64,000 nucleotides of DNA from Rugosimonospora acidiphila (GCF_039543385.1 NZ_BAABJQ010000023.1:83974-147973), one strand, 5' to 3'. Shown: positions 53,770 to 63,083, numbered from the stretch's first letter. Made by a program: numbers and translations. Notes: generated by a model not told the origin, from the letters alone.

Positions 53770-53816
53770 CATATATCGCGCGGACCGTCCCACCCCGACA
53801 ACGGTGTAACGGTCCG
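53770..53816 (-). promoter_or_regulatory. Putative promoter and operator of the SCO2525-SCO2522-type operon
   Basis: On the minus strand a TATATG -10-like box (53775-53770) lies 93 bp before the methyltransferase start. Immediately upstream CGGACCGT and ACGGTCCG (53781-53788 and 53809-53816) form an 8-bp perfect inverted repeat with 20 nt between arms, covering the -35 region, where a TTGACA-like hexamer is missing. This layout suits a regulator-dependent promoter. Confidence 0.4.
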
Positions 53817-53889
53817 CTCCCACCATACCGTCATCCTCATCGATCGGCGCCGACCGGCAACGGAAAGGCAGATCCACGACTCAAGCCGG

Positions 53890-55215
53890 TCAAAGCGCGA
53901 CCGGTGGAGTAACCTCCGTGAAGCTCTCCCGAGGCGTGTGCAGTTCGCCCAGGGAAACCACCTCGCGGCGCAGGAAGAGCGCCAGCGACCAGTCGATCAG
54001 CACCCGGATCCGCCGGTTCCAGCTCGGAATCCGGCTCAGGTGATAGGTGCGGTGCATGAACCATGCCGGCAGGCCGCGCAGCTTGATGCCGTATACCTGG
54101 GCGACGCCCTTGTGCAGCCCCAGACTCGCCACCGAACCCGCGTACTTGTGCCGGTACGGCGTCGCCGCCCGGCCACGGATGGTCGCCACCAGGTTGTCGG
54201 CGAGCCGAGCCGCCTGCCGTACCGCGTGCTGCGCGCTCGGGCCGCACAGCACGCCCGGCTCCTTCGTCAGGTCCGGCACGGCCGCGCAGTCACCCGCCGA
54301 CCAGGCCCCCTCGACCGGCCGCTCCTCCGGCCCCGTCACCTGAAGCGTGGCGAGGCAGGTGAGCCGCCCCTTCGCGTCGCGCGGCAGGTCCGTGCGGGCC
54401 AGGATCGGGTGTGCCTTCACGCCCGCCGTCCACACGATCGTGTCGGCCGCGAACGAGTCACCGTCGGACAGTTTGACCACACCGTCCACACAGGACTCGA
54501 GCCGGGTGCCGAGCCGGATGTCCAGATTCCGCTTCAGCAGCTGCTGCACCGTGTAGGCACCCATGTCCGGATCGACCTCGGGCAGGACCCGCTGAGTGGC
54601 CTCGACCAGCACCCAGTGCATCTGGTCGGGCCGCAGCTCCGGGTAGTAGCGCAGGGCGTCGCGCGCCATGTCCTCCATCTCGGCCAGCGCCTCGATGCCG
54701 GCGTACCCGCCGCCGATGAACACGAACGTCAGGGCCCGCGCCCGGGTCGCCGGGTCGGATGTGGTGGCCGCCACGTCGAGCTGGTCGAGCACCCGGTTAC
54801 GCAGGTAGATGGCTTCGCCGAGGGTCTTGAAGCCGATGGCGTTCTCGCGCAGGCCGGCGATCGGCAGGGTACGCGAGACGCTGCCGGGCACCAGCACGAT
54901 GTGGTCGTACTCGACCTCGCGCGGCGGCCCGACGATCGGTTGCACGGTCGCGGTGCGGCGGGCGTGCTCGACGCTGGTCACCTCACCGGCCAGGATGGTG
55001 CAGCGACGCAGTTCCCGGCGCAGCGGCACGACCGCGTGCCGGGGCGCGATGCTGCCCGCCGCCGCCTCTGGAAGGAACGGCTGGTAGGTCATGTGCGGCT
55101 GGGGGTCGACCACGATCACCTCGGCCTCACGCGCCTTGAGTTTCCGGGAGAGCCGAAGGGCCGCGTACAGCCCGACGTGCCCCGCCCCGACGACAAGAAT
55201 TCGCTGAGGTTTCAC
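53890..55215 (-). CDS. ndh: Type II NADH dehydrogenase (NDH-2)
   Basis: A 441-residue peripheral membrane flavoprotein that passes electrons from NADH to quinone without pumping protons. The FAD motif is VVGAGHVGLYAALRLSR at the N-terminus and the NADH motif is FIGGGYAGIEALAEME (about 170-185). WSAGDCAAVP is the FAD-contact motif, and AQHAVRQA the quinone-side helix. The C-terminal amphipathic part (VLIDWSLALFLRREVVSLG) would bind the membrane. The start is GTG at 55215 with a TAGCAT box just upstream and GGAGG only 1 nt away, so it may be leaderless. Confidence 0.9.
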   Translation of the reverse strand: MKPQRILVVGAGHVGLYAALRLSRKLKAREAEVIVVDPQPHMTYQPFLPEAAAGSIAPRHAVVPLRRELRRCTILAGEVTSVEHARRTATVQPIVGPPREVEYDHIVLVPGSVSRTLPIAGLRENAIGFKTLGEAIYLRNRVLDQLDVAATTSDPATRARALTFVFIGGGYAGIEALAEMEDMARDALRYYPELRPDQMHWVLVEATQRVLPEVDPDMGAYTVQQLLKRNLDIRLGTRLESCVDGVVKLSDGDSFAADTIVWTAGVKAHPILARTDLPRDAKGRLTCLATLQVTGPEERPVEGAWSAGDCAAVPDLTKEPGVLCGPSAQHAVRQAARLADNLVATIRGRAATPYRHKYAGSVASLGLHKGVAQVYGIKLRGLPAWFMHRTYHLSRIPSWNRRIRVLIDWSLALFLRREVVSLGELHTPRESFTEVTPPVAL

Positions 55216-55261
55216 GCCTCCATGCTATGCCGGACTTCGATTTATTCGGACCCGCCGATAC

Positions 55262-55849
55262 CTAGCGACGGCGCACCAGAGTCGCCAGATAACCGGCCAG
55301 CGCGGCCATCAAGGCAAGCCCCGCAAGGGATGCGACGAGATACCGCTGCCCTGGTAGATACACGGGGATGAGCAGGGTGAACATGGCCACAACGGCGGTG
55401 AGCAGCACCACTATGCCCCATCGGACCAACCACCGGCTCAGCACGCCCGGCGAGATCACCGCGTCGTAGGGCAGCACGGCGGCCAGGGCCGCGAGGGTAT
55501 GCAGCAGGTAGAGCAGCCCGGCGAGCACGACCAGGCGCCAGTACGTGATCGGCTCGCTGTACGCCGTGGTCCGGGCCAGCCAGCCGAGCACCGCCGCGAA
55601 GATCACCAATGTCACCATCCGGCTGCGCGGGGCGAACACCGGCAGGATCGGGACGACCACGAGCGCCAGCACCGCCCGGCCCGTGATCACCGGGTCGGGC
55701 CAGGCAACCACCTGGGCGAGCGCCCCGGCCATGAACACCCCGCCCCGTACCAGCACCGGTCCGGGGCCGGTGCGGCGCACGGCGGTCAGCCACTCCTCGG
55801 CCCGCGCCCGGACGCCGTCCTGGCGCCCCGGAGACCCTCCCCCGCTCAT
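55262..55849 (-). CDS. Hypothetical membrane protein of the MoxR operon
   Basis: A 195-residue protein with about five hydrophobic segments (about 35-50, 55-72, 76-95, 101-125 and 142-190). No conserved motif was recognised. The ATG at 55849 overlaps the stop of the DUF58 gene (ATGA), so it is the last gene of the five-gene MoxR operon. It probably helps the DUF58/DUF4129 membrane complex, by context only. Confidence 0.8.
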   Translation of the reverse strand: MSGGGSPGRQDGVRARAEEWLTAVRRTGPGPVLVRGGVFMAGALAQVVAWPDPVITGRAVLALVVVPILPVFAPRSRMVTLVIFAAVLGWLARTTAYSEPITYWRLVVLAGLLYLLHTLAALAAVLPYDAVISPGVLSRWLVRWGIVVLLTAVVAMFTLLIPVYLPGQRYLVASLAGLALMAALAGYLATLVRRR

Positions 55850-57237
55850 CGCGGGACCGCCCTGGCTCCGCCGGCCATCCGCGACACCCCGCGCAGCACC
55901 TCGTCCAGGCTGCCGGCGCCCGCCCAGGCCACCACCGGCACCCCGTGCTCACGCAGCTGGCCGATGGTGTTGTCCCGATCCAGCCGCCACAGCCGCCCGG
56001 CCAGGGTGGAGAACGCCTCCTGCGCGGGCATCGGAAGGTCCGGCGGCAGGGTGTCCACGGCGATCACGAACCGGCCGGCCCGGGCGAACCGGGCCACCAT
56101 CGCGGCCGCACGGGTGTCCAGCAGCGGAGTCAACACCACCACCAGCGCGTTGGCCGAGACCGTGTGGAGGCCGAACGCGGCCGGGGACGGCTCGTACGCG
56201 CCGTGCCGGGCGCTGACGTCGAGCAGCCACTCCAGCACCGTCAGGTACTGCCGGCGCCCGCCTGCCGCGCGCAGCCGCCGGGCCCGGAACCCGTACTCGA
56301 GCAGTGCGACCCGGTCGCCCGCGTGCAGGTAGTGCTCGGCGACGGCGGCCGCCGCCCGTACCGTCGTGTCCAGCACCGATCGGGCGCCGTTGATGCCGCC
56401 GGAGTGGCCCGCCTCGAACAGCACATCCAACAGGAGCACCACCTCGGCGTCCCGGTCGGACAGCGTCGCGGCCACGTGCAGTTCCTGGGTCCGCAGCGAC
56501 ACCCGCCAGTCGATCCGGCGCAGCCGGTCGCCGGGGGCGAACATCCGAACCCCGGCCAGCTCGCCGCCCTCACCCGGGCGCCGGGAACGGTGCCCGCCGA
56601 CCAGGCCGGCGGCCCTGGGCATCGCCTCGACCGCGTCGAACCCCTCGGTCAACGGAAACACCTTCAGCTCCCGGTGCCCGGCCACGGCCGCATCGCTGAC
56701 CAGCAGCCCATCGGCGGCCACCGCCCAGGCTCGGGCCGGCCCCAGCGCCAGACGACCCCAGCGCAGGGCGTGCCCGGTCAGCTCGACGTCGGCGGTCTCG
56801 CCGCCGCCCACCGTCGTGATGTACGGCCGGTCGGCGTACGGCAGCCGGAGCCAGGGCGAGGCGGCGGTGCGGACCACCACCAGGTCGTAGCCGATCGAAT
56901 CGGGGTTACCCACGCCGATCACGGCGTGCACCGGCCGCCCCTCGGACAACACCTCGGCGGTCACGTCGATGCGCAGCGCCGGCAGCGAGCCCGGACGCCG
57001 CCACACGCCCAGCGCCGCGCCGAGCGCGAATGGGGCGGCGAGGACAACCAGGTCGGTCCTTCGCAGCAGCACCGCGACGAACAGCAGCACGCCGACGACC
57101 AGCACGGCGCGGCCCAGCGCCCGGGTCGGCGACCAGTGGCGCGGCGACCCGGCCGCGCCCGCGCCGCCGGCGTCGTCGGTCGGGGCGGCGGCGTGGCCGT
57201 CCGGTACGGCCATGCGCAGCGGCCGGGGCGCGGACAC
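55846..57237 (-). CDS. DUF58 domain-containing protein
   Basis: A 463-residue protein with two N-terminal transmembrane helices (about 40-78) and a cytoplasmic part. The DUF58 motif is RMFAPGDRLRRIDWRVSLRT, followed by a von Willebrand A-like domain (EVVLLLDVLFEAGHSG). DUF58 proteins work with MoxR ATPases in protein assembly or envelope stress. The GTG at 57237 lies 2 nt after the MoxR stop, with GGAG 6 nt upstream. Confidence 0.88.
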   Translation of the reverse strand: MSAPRPLRMAVPDGHAAAPTDDAGGAGAAGSPRHWSPTRALGRAVLVVGVLLFVAVLLRRTDLVVLAAPFALGAALGVWRRPGSLPALRIDVTAEVLSEGRPVHAVIGVGNPDSIGYDLVVVRTAASPWLRLPYADRPYITTVGGGETADVELTGHALRWGRLALGPARAWAVAADGLLVSDAAVAGHRELKVFPLTEGFDAVEAMPRAAGLVGGHRSRRPGEGGELAGVRMFAPGDRLRRIDWRVSLRTQELHVAATLSDRDAEVVLLLDVLFEAGHSGGINGARSVLDTTVRAAAAVAEHYLHAGDRVALLEYGFRARRLRAAGGRRQYLTVLEWLLDVSARHGAYEPSPAAFGLHTVSANALVVVLTPLLDTRAAAMVARFARAGRFVIAVDTLPPDLPMPAQEAFSTLAGRLWRLDRDNTIGQLREHGVPVVAWAGAGSLDEVLRGVSRMAGGARAVPR

Positions 57238-57239
57238 GG

Positions 57240-58361
57240 TCAGCTCCGGGGCGGTGCGGTGTACCGGTACGGGTCGACCAACGCGTGCTCATCGGTGCGC
57301 TCCCCGATGCCGCCGCGCGGGTCGGGAACGTAACCGGCGTCGTCCTCGTACCGGCGCTCCGGCGAGCCGCCGGTGTAGCTCGGCAGGGCCGCGCTGGCCG
57401 GTGCGGGCGTCTTCGCCAGCACGTCCGTGATCACGGTCGCGGGCTGGACCTGGCGCAGCCACATCTCCGGCTTGAGCGTGATCCGGTGCGACAGCGCCGG
57501 GACGGCCACCTCCTTGACGTCCTCCGGCACCACGAAGTCCCGCCCGGCCAGTGCCGCCCGGGCCCGGGACAGCAGCATCAGCGCGAGCGAGCCGCGCGGC
57601 GAGGCGCCGGCCATCACCTGGCTGTGCTCGCGGGTCGCCGCGGTCAACTCGACCATGTACCGGCCGATCGAGTCCTCGACCACGACATCCTCCAGCGCCG
57701 CCTGCATGGCCAGCAGGGTGTCCGGGTCGACGACCGGTTCGAGGTGCGACTCCTCCTGCCGCCGCGCCATCCGGCGGCGCAGCACGTCCCACTCCTCCTC
57801 CCGGTCCGGGTACCCGAAGGAGACCCGGAGCAGGAACCGGTCGAGCTGCGCCTCGGGCAGCGGATAGGTGCCCTCGTACTCGATCGGGTTGGCGGTGGCC
57901 AGGACGTGGAAGGGCGCCTTCAGCCGGTACGTGGTGCCCTCCACCGAGACCTGCTTCTCCTGCATGGCCTCGAGCAGGGCCGCCTGGGTCTTCGGCGGCG
58001 TCCGGTTGATCTCGTCGGCCAGCAGGAGATTGGTGAAGACCGGTCCCGGTCGGAATGTGAAGTCGTGGCTGCGCTGGTCGTAGAGGAAGGATCCGGTCAC
58101 GTCGGCCGGCAGCAGGTCCGGGGTGAACTGAAGGCGGCGGAAGTCGATGCCCAGCGCCTGGGCGAAGCACCGCGCGGTCAGCGTCTTGCCCAGCCCGGGC
58201 AGGTCTTCGAGCAGCACGTGGCCGCCGGCCAGGATGCCCGAGAGCACCAGTTCGAGGGCCGACCGCTTGCCGACCACCACGGTGCCCACGGCGTCCAGCA
58301 CGGCCTGGCCGAGCTGCCCGACGTCGCGGACGGCCAGGTCGCTTGTCTGCTCGCCGCTCAT
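57240..58361 (-). CDS. MoxR family AAA+ ATPase
   Basis: A 373-residue chaperone-like ATPase. The Walker A motif is LLEDLPGLGKTLTARCFAQA, Walker B is NLLLADEINRTPPKTQAALL, and the sensor segment is FHVLATANPIEYEGTYPLPE. The C-terminal 50 residues are a disordered tail. Start ATG at 58361 overlaps the stop of the upstream membrane-protein gene as ATGA. It is expected to remodel the products of the neighbouring DUF58 and DUF4129 genes or their clients. Confidence 0.94.
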   Translation of the reverse strand: MSGEQTSDLAVRDVGQLGQAVLDAVGTVVVGKRSALELVLSGILAGGHVLLEDLPGLGKTLTARCFAQALGIDFRRLQFTPDLLPADVTGSFLYDQRSHDFTFRPGPVFTNLLLADEINRTPPKTQAALLEAMQEKQVSVEGTTYRLKAPFHVLATANPIEYEGTYPLPEAQLDRFLLRVSFGYPDREEEWDVLRRRMARRQEESHLEPVVDPDTLLAMQAALEDVVVEDSIGRYMVELTAATREHSQVMAGASPRGSLALMLLSRARAALAGRDFVVPEDVKEVAVPALSHRITLKPEMWLRQVQPATVITDVLAKTPAPASAALPSYTGGSPERRYEDDAGYVPDPRGGIGERTDEHALVDPYRYTAPPRS

Positions 58362-58936
58362 ATGGCCTCCATCTGACTGATCAATGCCGCCAACTCACGG
58401 GCCGACGGGTTCTGACTCACCGGAGTGGTCATGAATGTCCACAGTGATTCACCCAGCAGTTCCCGCGCCCGGGTGGGGTCGGACTGCCGGGACACGCCGT
58501 GGCGCAGCCGCAGCCGCTCGTCCACCAGCTGCACCAGCCGGGGCTGCATCATCCTGACAAACTGCACCGGGTCCCGCTGCAGCCTGACCCAGGACAGCAG
58601 AGTCTCCCACCGGTCGGTCACCACGCGCAGCCCGTCCTCGCCGGAAAGGTGATCAACTGGCGGCGGCGGCCGGCGCAGCAGGCTCTCCGGCACCCGGCCG
58701 GGTTCGATCCAGGCCAGGACGCGGCGCAGCAACTGCAGGGTGAGCAGGACCATGAAGATCAGCGGGTACGGTACCGCCAGCCCGGCCAGGCGCAGCAGCA
58801 GCCCGCCGCCGATCGCGCCGGCCACCGACAGCAGCACCGGCCGCACCAGCCACCGGTACCGGTACCGGCCCGGCCGCTGGCGATGCGAACCCGGCTCGTC
58901 CTCCTCGTACCTGAAAACGTCCTCAAGGAAGCTCAT
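58358..58936 (-). CDS. Hypothetical membrane protein upstream of moxR
   Basis: A 192-residue protein with a charged N-terminus (MSFLEDVFRYEEDEPGSHRQ), two transmembrane helices (about 33-50 and 53-72) and a cytoplasmic helical domain (DRWETLLSWVRLQRDPVQFV). The ATG at 58936 has AGGA 7 nt before it. It overlaps the MoxR start by 4 bp. Similar proteins lie in MoxR operons of related actinobacteria. Function is unknown. Confidence 0.82.
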   Translation of the reverse strand: MSFLEDVFRYEEDEPGSHRQRPGRYRYRWLVRPVLLSVAGAIGGGLLLRLAGLAVPYPLIFMVLLTLQLLRRVLAWIEPGRVPESLLRRPPPPVDHLSGEDGLRVVTDRWETLLSWVRLQRDPVQFVRMMQPRLVQLVDERLRLRHGVSRQSDPTRARELLGESLWTFMTTPVSQNPSARELAALISQMEAI

Positions 58937-59032
58937 GCCGGATCCTCGCTTCGCTGCGGTCCGACATGAGGCACCAACGCGCCGCAACCCCGATTCACTC
59001 GCTGACGCTCGCTCATGCCGTGGCGGTTCCGT
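58937..59032. repeat. Possible dispersed intergenic repeat
   Basis: This short gap contains cctcgcttcgctgcggtccg and actcgctgacgctcgctcat. Similar cactcgctccgctacggcgt appears near 43868. Such Ctcgct-rich elements look like REP-type repeats, though only two related sites are visible in the window. Confidence 0.3.
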
Positions 59033-59743
59033 TCACTTGCTGCTGCCGATCACGGGCTCGTTGGCCAGTTCGGTGCGCAGCTGGCGCAGGGCGCTGCGGG
59101 CCCGGTCGCGCATGCCGGTATCCACCGGCTGCGTCGCGTACCGGGCGATCCGGTAGGTCTCCGCCAGCGGGTACAGCACGGTGGCGCTGACCTGGTGGGC
59201 GGCGAGCAGCCGCAGCACCAGGTCGGTCGGGCTGTCGCCCGCCTGCCGGGGAGTGCCGGCGGAGGCCGCCGCCTGTTCCAGCCGCACCCAGCAGGCGATC
59301 ACCGCCCGGCGCGGGTCGCCATCCGTGTCGTCCAGGTCGGACAGGCCCGCGTCGACGGCGGCCAGCACCGTGTCCCGGGACGCGGCCGGGTTGGCCGGCT
59401 CCCGCTCCACCGGCAGGCGCCCGCGCCTGGTTGCGATCGAGTCCCGGACCATCATCCAGATGATCAACGCCACGACGCCCGCGACCAGGCAGGCGCACAG
59501 GGCCGAAACCAACGTGGTCACCCAGCCGGGCACCTGCATGGTGTGCTGCGCGACGGCGCCGGCCGTGGGCGCCGCGTTTCCGGTCGGCAGGGCGCCGTCG
59601 CTGGGCAGCGGCTGGGGAGAGTCCGCACCGTGCGGTACCGGCACCGAGGTGATCTGCGGCGTGGCCAGGGACGCGGCGATCGCCGCCGCGGCGAGCAGCG
59701 CGGCGACCGCCAGCAGCGGCACGAATCGCCGCAGCCGGGTCAT
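59033..59743 (-). CDS. DUF4129 domain-containing protein
   Basis: A 236-residue protein. A signal-like hydrophobic N-terminus (about 5-28) and one transmembrane helix (VTTLVSALCACLVAGVVALI, about 75-95) precede a cytoplasmic DUF4129 domain with RRAVIACWVRLEQAAASAGT and LYPLAETYRIARYA. DUF4129 proteins are often fused or linked to transglutaminase and DUF58/MoxR systems. It is the first gene of the five-gene operon. Confidence 0.85.
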   Translation of the reverse strand: MTRLRRFVPLLAVAALLAAAAIAASLATPQITSVPVPHGADSPQPLPSDGALPTGNAAPTAGAVAQHTMQVPGWVTTLVSALCACLVAGVVALIIWMMVRDSIATRRGRLPVEREPANPAASRDTVLAAVDAGLSDLDDTDGDPRRAVIACWVRLEQAAASAGTPRQAGDSPTDLVLRLLAAHQVSATVLYPLAETYRIARYATQPVDTGMRDRARSALRQLRTELANEPVIGSSK

Positions 59744-59819
59744 CGTTCACCCATCCGGGCCGTCCGCGCGCCGCTCGGGTTGGACCGGAATCTGACGCTC
59801 ATCCGCGGCTGTCCCCGTG

Positions 59820-60647
59820 TCAGTCGAGCCCGGCGATCTCCTTCGCGCGGGCGAATATCTCGTCCAGCATTGTAGGGGTCAATCGCCCGGTAAAGGTGTT
59901 CTGCTGACTCACGTGGTAGCTGCCCAAAAGGACCGGCACGTCCTCGGCGATCCACGCCAGGGCGCCGTGGCCGAAGGCCGGTCGCGGTACGGGTGGGCGC
60001 CGCCCGTACACCGAGGTGGGCACCGGCCACCAGGCGGCCCAGGCGAACGCGCCGAGCGCCACCACCACCCGCAGCGTCGGCCTGAGCAGCTCGACCTCCC
60101 GGCGCAGCCACGGGGCGCAGGCGTCGCGCTCTCCCGGGCTCGGCTTGTTCTCCGGCGGCGCGCAACGTACCGCCGCGAAGATCCTCGTGTGCCGCAGCTC
60201 CAGCCCGTCGTCCTCGGCGACGCTGGTCGGCTGGTTCGCCAGCCCCGCTCGGTGCAGGGCGGCGAAGAGCACGTCGCCGGAGCGGTCGCCGGTGAACACC
60301 CGGCCGGTCCGGTTTCCGCCGTGCGCCGCCGGGGCCAGGCCGAGCACGCCGATGCTGGCGCCGGCCGGCCCGAAGCCGGGCACGGGCCGGCCCCAATACT
60401 CCTGGTCGCGGAATGCCGCCCGCCGGGTCCGCGCGACCTCTTCGCGCCAGGTGACCAGGCGCGGGCAGGCCCGACAATGCCCGATCCGGGCGTCGAGGAC
60501 CTCAAGATCGGCCGCCGACCGGGCCTGGGCGGCGACCTGGCCGGCGTCGTGAGCGGGCCCGGGCGTGGTCAGCCCGGCGACGCCGGCTCCGGCGTCGGCC
60601 TCCGTGGCGGGCCCGGGTCGCCGGCCGCCCTGCTGGCGAGTGGTCAC
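59820..60647 (-). CDS. Uracil-DNA glycosylase, family 5 (UdgB type)
   Basis: A 275-residue iron-sulfur DNA glycosylase that removes uracil and some deaminated bases. The four cluster cysteines are seen in CRACPRL and in CAPPENKPSPGERDAC. The active-site motif VLGLAPAAHGGNRTGRVFTG and the C-terminal SYHVSQQNTFTGRLT fit family 5 rather than family 4. The first 50 residues are a disordered Gly/Ala-rich extension. The GTG at 60647 is the first start in frame. Mycobacterial UdgB (Rv1259) is the closest type I recall. Confidence 0.9.
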   Translation of the reverse strand: MTTRQQGGRRPGPATEADAGAGVAGLTTPGPAHDAGQVAAQARSAADLEVLDARIGHCRACPRLVTWREEVARTRRAAFRDQEYWGRPVPGFGPAGASIGVLGLAPAAHGGNRTGRVFTGDRSGDVLFAALHRAGLANQPTSVAEDDGLELRHTRIFAAVRCAPPENKPSPGERDACAPWLRREVELLRPTLRVVVALGAFAWAAWWPVPTSVYGRRPPVPRPAFGHGALAWIAEDVPVLLGSYHVSQQNTFTGRLTPTMLDEIFARAKEIAGLD

Positions 60648-60683
60648 CCGGCCCAGCTTACGGCGCCGGCGGGCGCCGGTCGG

Positions 60684-61367
60684 TCAGCCCAACCGGGTGC
60701 GCAGCAGCTCCAGCGTGCGCGCCCACGCACTGGCGGCGGCGTCCTGGTTGTAGACCTCCGGGCGGTCGTCGTTGAAGAACGCGTGGTGGGTGCCGGGGTA
60801 GTCGTACACGGTCACCTCGCCGCCGGCCTCCTCGATGGCCTGCACCGCGGTTTTGATGCCCGTCGATCCCGGGTTCGCCGCCTCGCCGTCGCAGTGGATG
60901 ATCGCGTGCTTGCCCGCGTAATTGGACCACTGCGGGCTCATCCGCTCCCACGGTACGGCCGGGTAGAAGCCAGCCGTGGCAACGATTTTCTCGGACAGGG
61001 TCGCCGACCACAGGGCGAGGCTGCCACCCATGCAGAAGCCCACCGCACCGATCCCGCCGGTGACCGAGCCCGCACCGGCCAGGTATTCGGCCGCGCCGGC
61101 GATGTCCTCCGCCGCGCGGTCCATCGCCAGCCCCATGAGCAGCTTGCCCGCCTCGTCGGGCTCGCTGGTCTGCGTGCCCCGATAGAGATCGGGGGCGAGC
61201 GCGACGAAACCCTCCGCGGCGAACCGGTCGGCCAGCGCCGTGATGTGCGGCACGAGTCCCCACCACTCCTGGATGACGATCACGCCCGGACCGCTACCGG
61301 AGGCGGGAGTCGCCAGGTAGCCCTCGCTCGATCCGCCGTTGCTCGGGTAGATCACTTGCTCACCCAT
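60684..61367 (-). CDS. Dienelactone hydrolase family protein
   Basis: A 227-residue alpha/beta hydrolase. The nucleophile cysteine is in GAVGFCMGGSLALW, the acid lies near IIHCDGEAAN, and the histidine is in YPGTHHAFFND. The N-terminal VIVIQEWWGLVPHI is characteristic. The ATG at 61367 follows AGGAGG by 9 nt; the upstream frame is unused. The natural substrate may be a lactone or ester; muconate-cycle genes are not adjacent. Confidence 0.92.
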   Translation of the reverse strand: MGEQVIYPSNGGSSEGYLATPASGSGPGVIVIQEWWGLVPHITALADRFAAEGFVALAPDLYRGTQTSEPDEAGKLLMGLAMDRAAEDIAGAAEYLAGAGSVTGGIGAVGFCMGGSLALWSATLSEKIVATAGFYPAVPWERMSPQWSNYAGKHAIIHCDGEAANPGSTGIKTAVQAIEEAGGEVTVYDYPGTHHAFFNDDRPEVYNQDAAASAWARTLELLRTRLG

Positions 61368-61545
61368 GGGGCCGGCCTCCTGTCGGGCAGTTATCGGCTG
61401 GTGGCGCTCAGGTTGCTGCGGGTAGCCAATCATGGGGCTAGCCGGAACGGAAGGCCAGCACAGCGTGGCAGATATCGCACGTAGCGCTGCACACAGACAT
61501 AAGCCACGCGGACCGGGCGGTAGGCGCGAGGCGCGTGACTCTACG

Positions 61546-62463
61546 CTACGCCGCCTGCGACCACGCGATGCCGTCGAGGATGTCGTGCTCGCTGGCGACC
61601 AGCTCGGTGACGCCGGTGCGCCGCAGGATGGTACGCAGGATCAGGCCACCCGCCCCGATCACGTCCGCGCGGCCCGGGTGCATCACCGGTACCGCCAGCC
61701 GCCGGCTGTGCTCCATGGCCAGCAACTCCGCGGCGACCCGCTCGATGTCCACAGTGGACACGCGGGCGTGGTGGATGAGGTCCGGCCGGTACTCGGTGAG
61801 GCCCAGCGCGATGGCGGTGATCGTGGTCACCGTACCGGCGACCCCGACCAGGGTCACGCCCTCGGCGCCGCCGACCACGGCCAACGCCTTGTCGACGGCC
61901 GCCTCGATGTCGGCGGTGGCCGCCTCGATCTGCTCCGGCGCGGGCGGGTCGGCGGTCAGGTGCCGCTCGGTCATCCGCACGCACCCGATGTCCACGCTGA
62001 TCGCGTTCTCGACGCCGGTGGCGCCGGAGACGAACTCGGTCGATCCGCCGCCGATGTCGACCACCAGGTACCGGCCCAGCGGCAGGCCCCGCACCGCGCC
62101 GGTGAACGACAGCTCCGCCTCCTGGCGGCCGGAGATCACCTCGGGTTCGGCGCCCAGCGTGGCGCGCACCATGCTCCGGAAATCCTCGGCGTTGGACGCG
62201 TCCCGGGTCGCCGAGGTGGCCACCATCCTGACCCGTTCGGCACCCAGCTCCCGGATCCGGGCGGCGTACCCGGCGAGCGCGACCCGGGTGCGCTCGATGG
62301 CCTCGGGTGCCAGCCGGCCGGTGCGGTCGACCCCCTGGCCGAGCCGGACGATTTCCATCCGCCGGTCGACGTCGGTGAGGTCACCCACGCCGTCCGGCGG
62401 CAGGTCGGCGACCAGCAGCCGGATCGAGTTCGTTCCACAGTCGATAGCGGCGACCCGACTCAC
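61546..62463 (-). CDS. Ppx/GppA family phosphatase
   Basis: A 305-residue ASKHA-fold phosphatase, short form. The phosphate-1 motif is AAIDCGTNSIRLLVADL and the phosphate-2 motif is YLVVDIGGGSTEFVSG. Such proteins act on polyphosphate or pppGpp. It lacks the C-terminal HD-type extension of longer members. The GTG at 62463 overlaps the stop of the acetyltransferase gene. The order FtsB-like, DUF501, Ppx matches Rv1024-Rv1026 of mycobacteria, with the acetyltransferase inserted. Confidence 0.92.
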   Translation of the reverse strand: MSRVAAIDCGTNSIRLLVADLPPDGVGDLTDVDRRMEIVRLGQGVDRTGRLAPEAIERTRVALAGYAARIRELGAERVRMVATSATRDASNAEDFRSMVRATLGAEPEVISGRQEAELSFTGAVRGLPLGRYLVVDIGGGSTEFVSGATGVENAISVDIGCVRMTERHLTADPPAPEQIEAATADIEAAVDKALAVVGGAEGVTLVGVAGTVTTITAIALGLTEYRPDLIHHARVSTVDIERVAAELLAMEHSRRLAVPVMHPGRADVIGAGGLILRTILRRTGVTELVASEHDILDGIAWSQAA

Positions 62464-63083
62464 GCTTGACGACCTTTCTGGCTCGGCCCGTCTGCGTCAC
62501 GCGGCGACCCGGAATGGTCGTCCTCTAGACGCAGCAGCATCCTGCTGTTGCCCAACGTGTTGGGCTTCACCCGTTCCAGGCCGAGAAACTCAGCGACGCC
62601 CTCGTCGTACGAGCGCAGCAACTCCTCGTACACCTTGGACGGTACCGGTGCGCCGTCGATCTCGACGAACCCGAACGACGCGAAGAACCGGGTCTCGAAG
62701 GTCAGGCAGAACACCCGCGCCACGCCCAGCCTGCGCGCGGCGTCCAGCAACGCGGCGACGATCAGATGACCGATCCGGCGCCCCCGCCAGCCGGGATCCA
62801 CCGCCACCGTGCGGACCTCCGCGAGGTCCTCCCACATCACATGCAGCGCACCGCAGCCGACCACCCGGTCGCCGTCCCGGGCCACCCAGAACTCCTGGAC
62901 GTCCTCGTAGAGCGCGACGGTCGCCTTGGACAGCAGGCGGCGCTCGGCGGAGTACACGTCGATCAGGTGGCGGATCGCCCGCACGTCACCCGTGCGCGCC
63001 CGGCCGACGGTGATCTCGCCGGCGGCGGCTGCGGGGTCGGTGCCGTTCGGGGCGACCGGCACGGGTGCCGGCTCCGAGGTCAT
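62460..63083 (-). CDS. Amino-acid N-acetyltransferase (GNAT, possible NAGS)
   Basis: A 207-residue GNAT protein. The acetyl-CoA motif is TVAVDPGWRGRRIGHLIVAA. Segments IRHLIDVYSAERRLLSKAT and RVFCLTFETRFFASFGFVEI match short actinobacterial N-acetylglutamate synthases (Rv2747 type), which feed arginine synthesis. The ATG at 63083 overlaps the DUF501 stop (ATGA). It overlaps the Ppx start by 4 bp, so the four genes of this chain are all coupled. The amino-acid kinase-like domain of classical NAGS is absent. Confidence 0.85.
   Translation of the reverse strand: MTSEPAPVPVAPNGTDPAAAAGEITVGRARTGDVRAIRHLIDVYSAERRLLSKATVALYEDVQEFWVARDGDRVVGCGALHVMWEDLAEVRTVAVDPGWRGRRIGHLIVAALLDAARRLGVARVFCLTFETRFFASFGFVEIDGAPVPSKVYEELLRSYDEGVAEFLGLERVKPNTLGNSRMLLRLEDDHSGSPRDADGPSQKGRQA

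Noticed and set aside
58937..59032. Possible small gene between two MoxR-operon genes
   Set aside because: Only 96 bp with repeat-like sequence and no start with a ribosome site.
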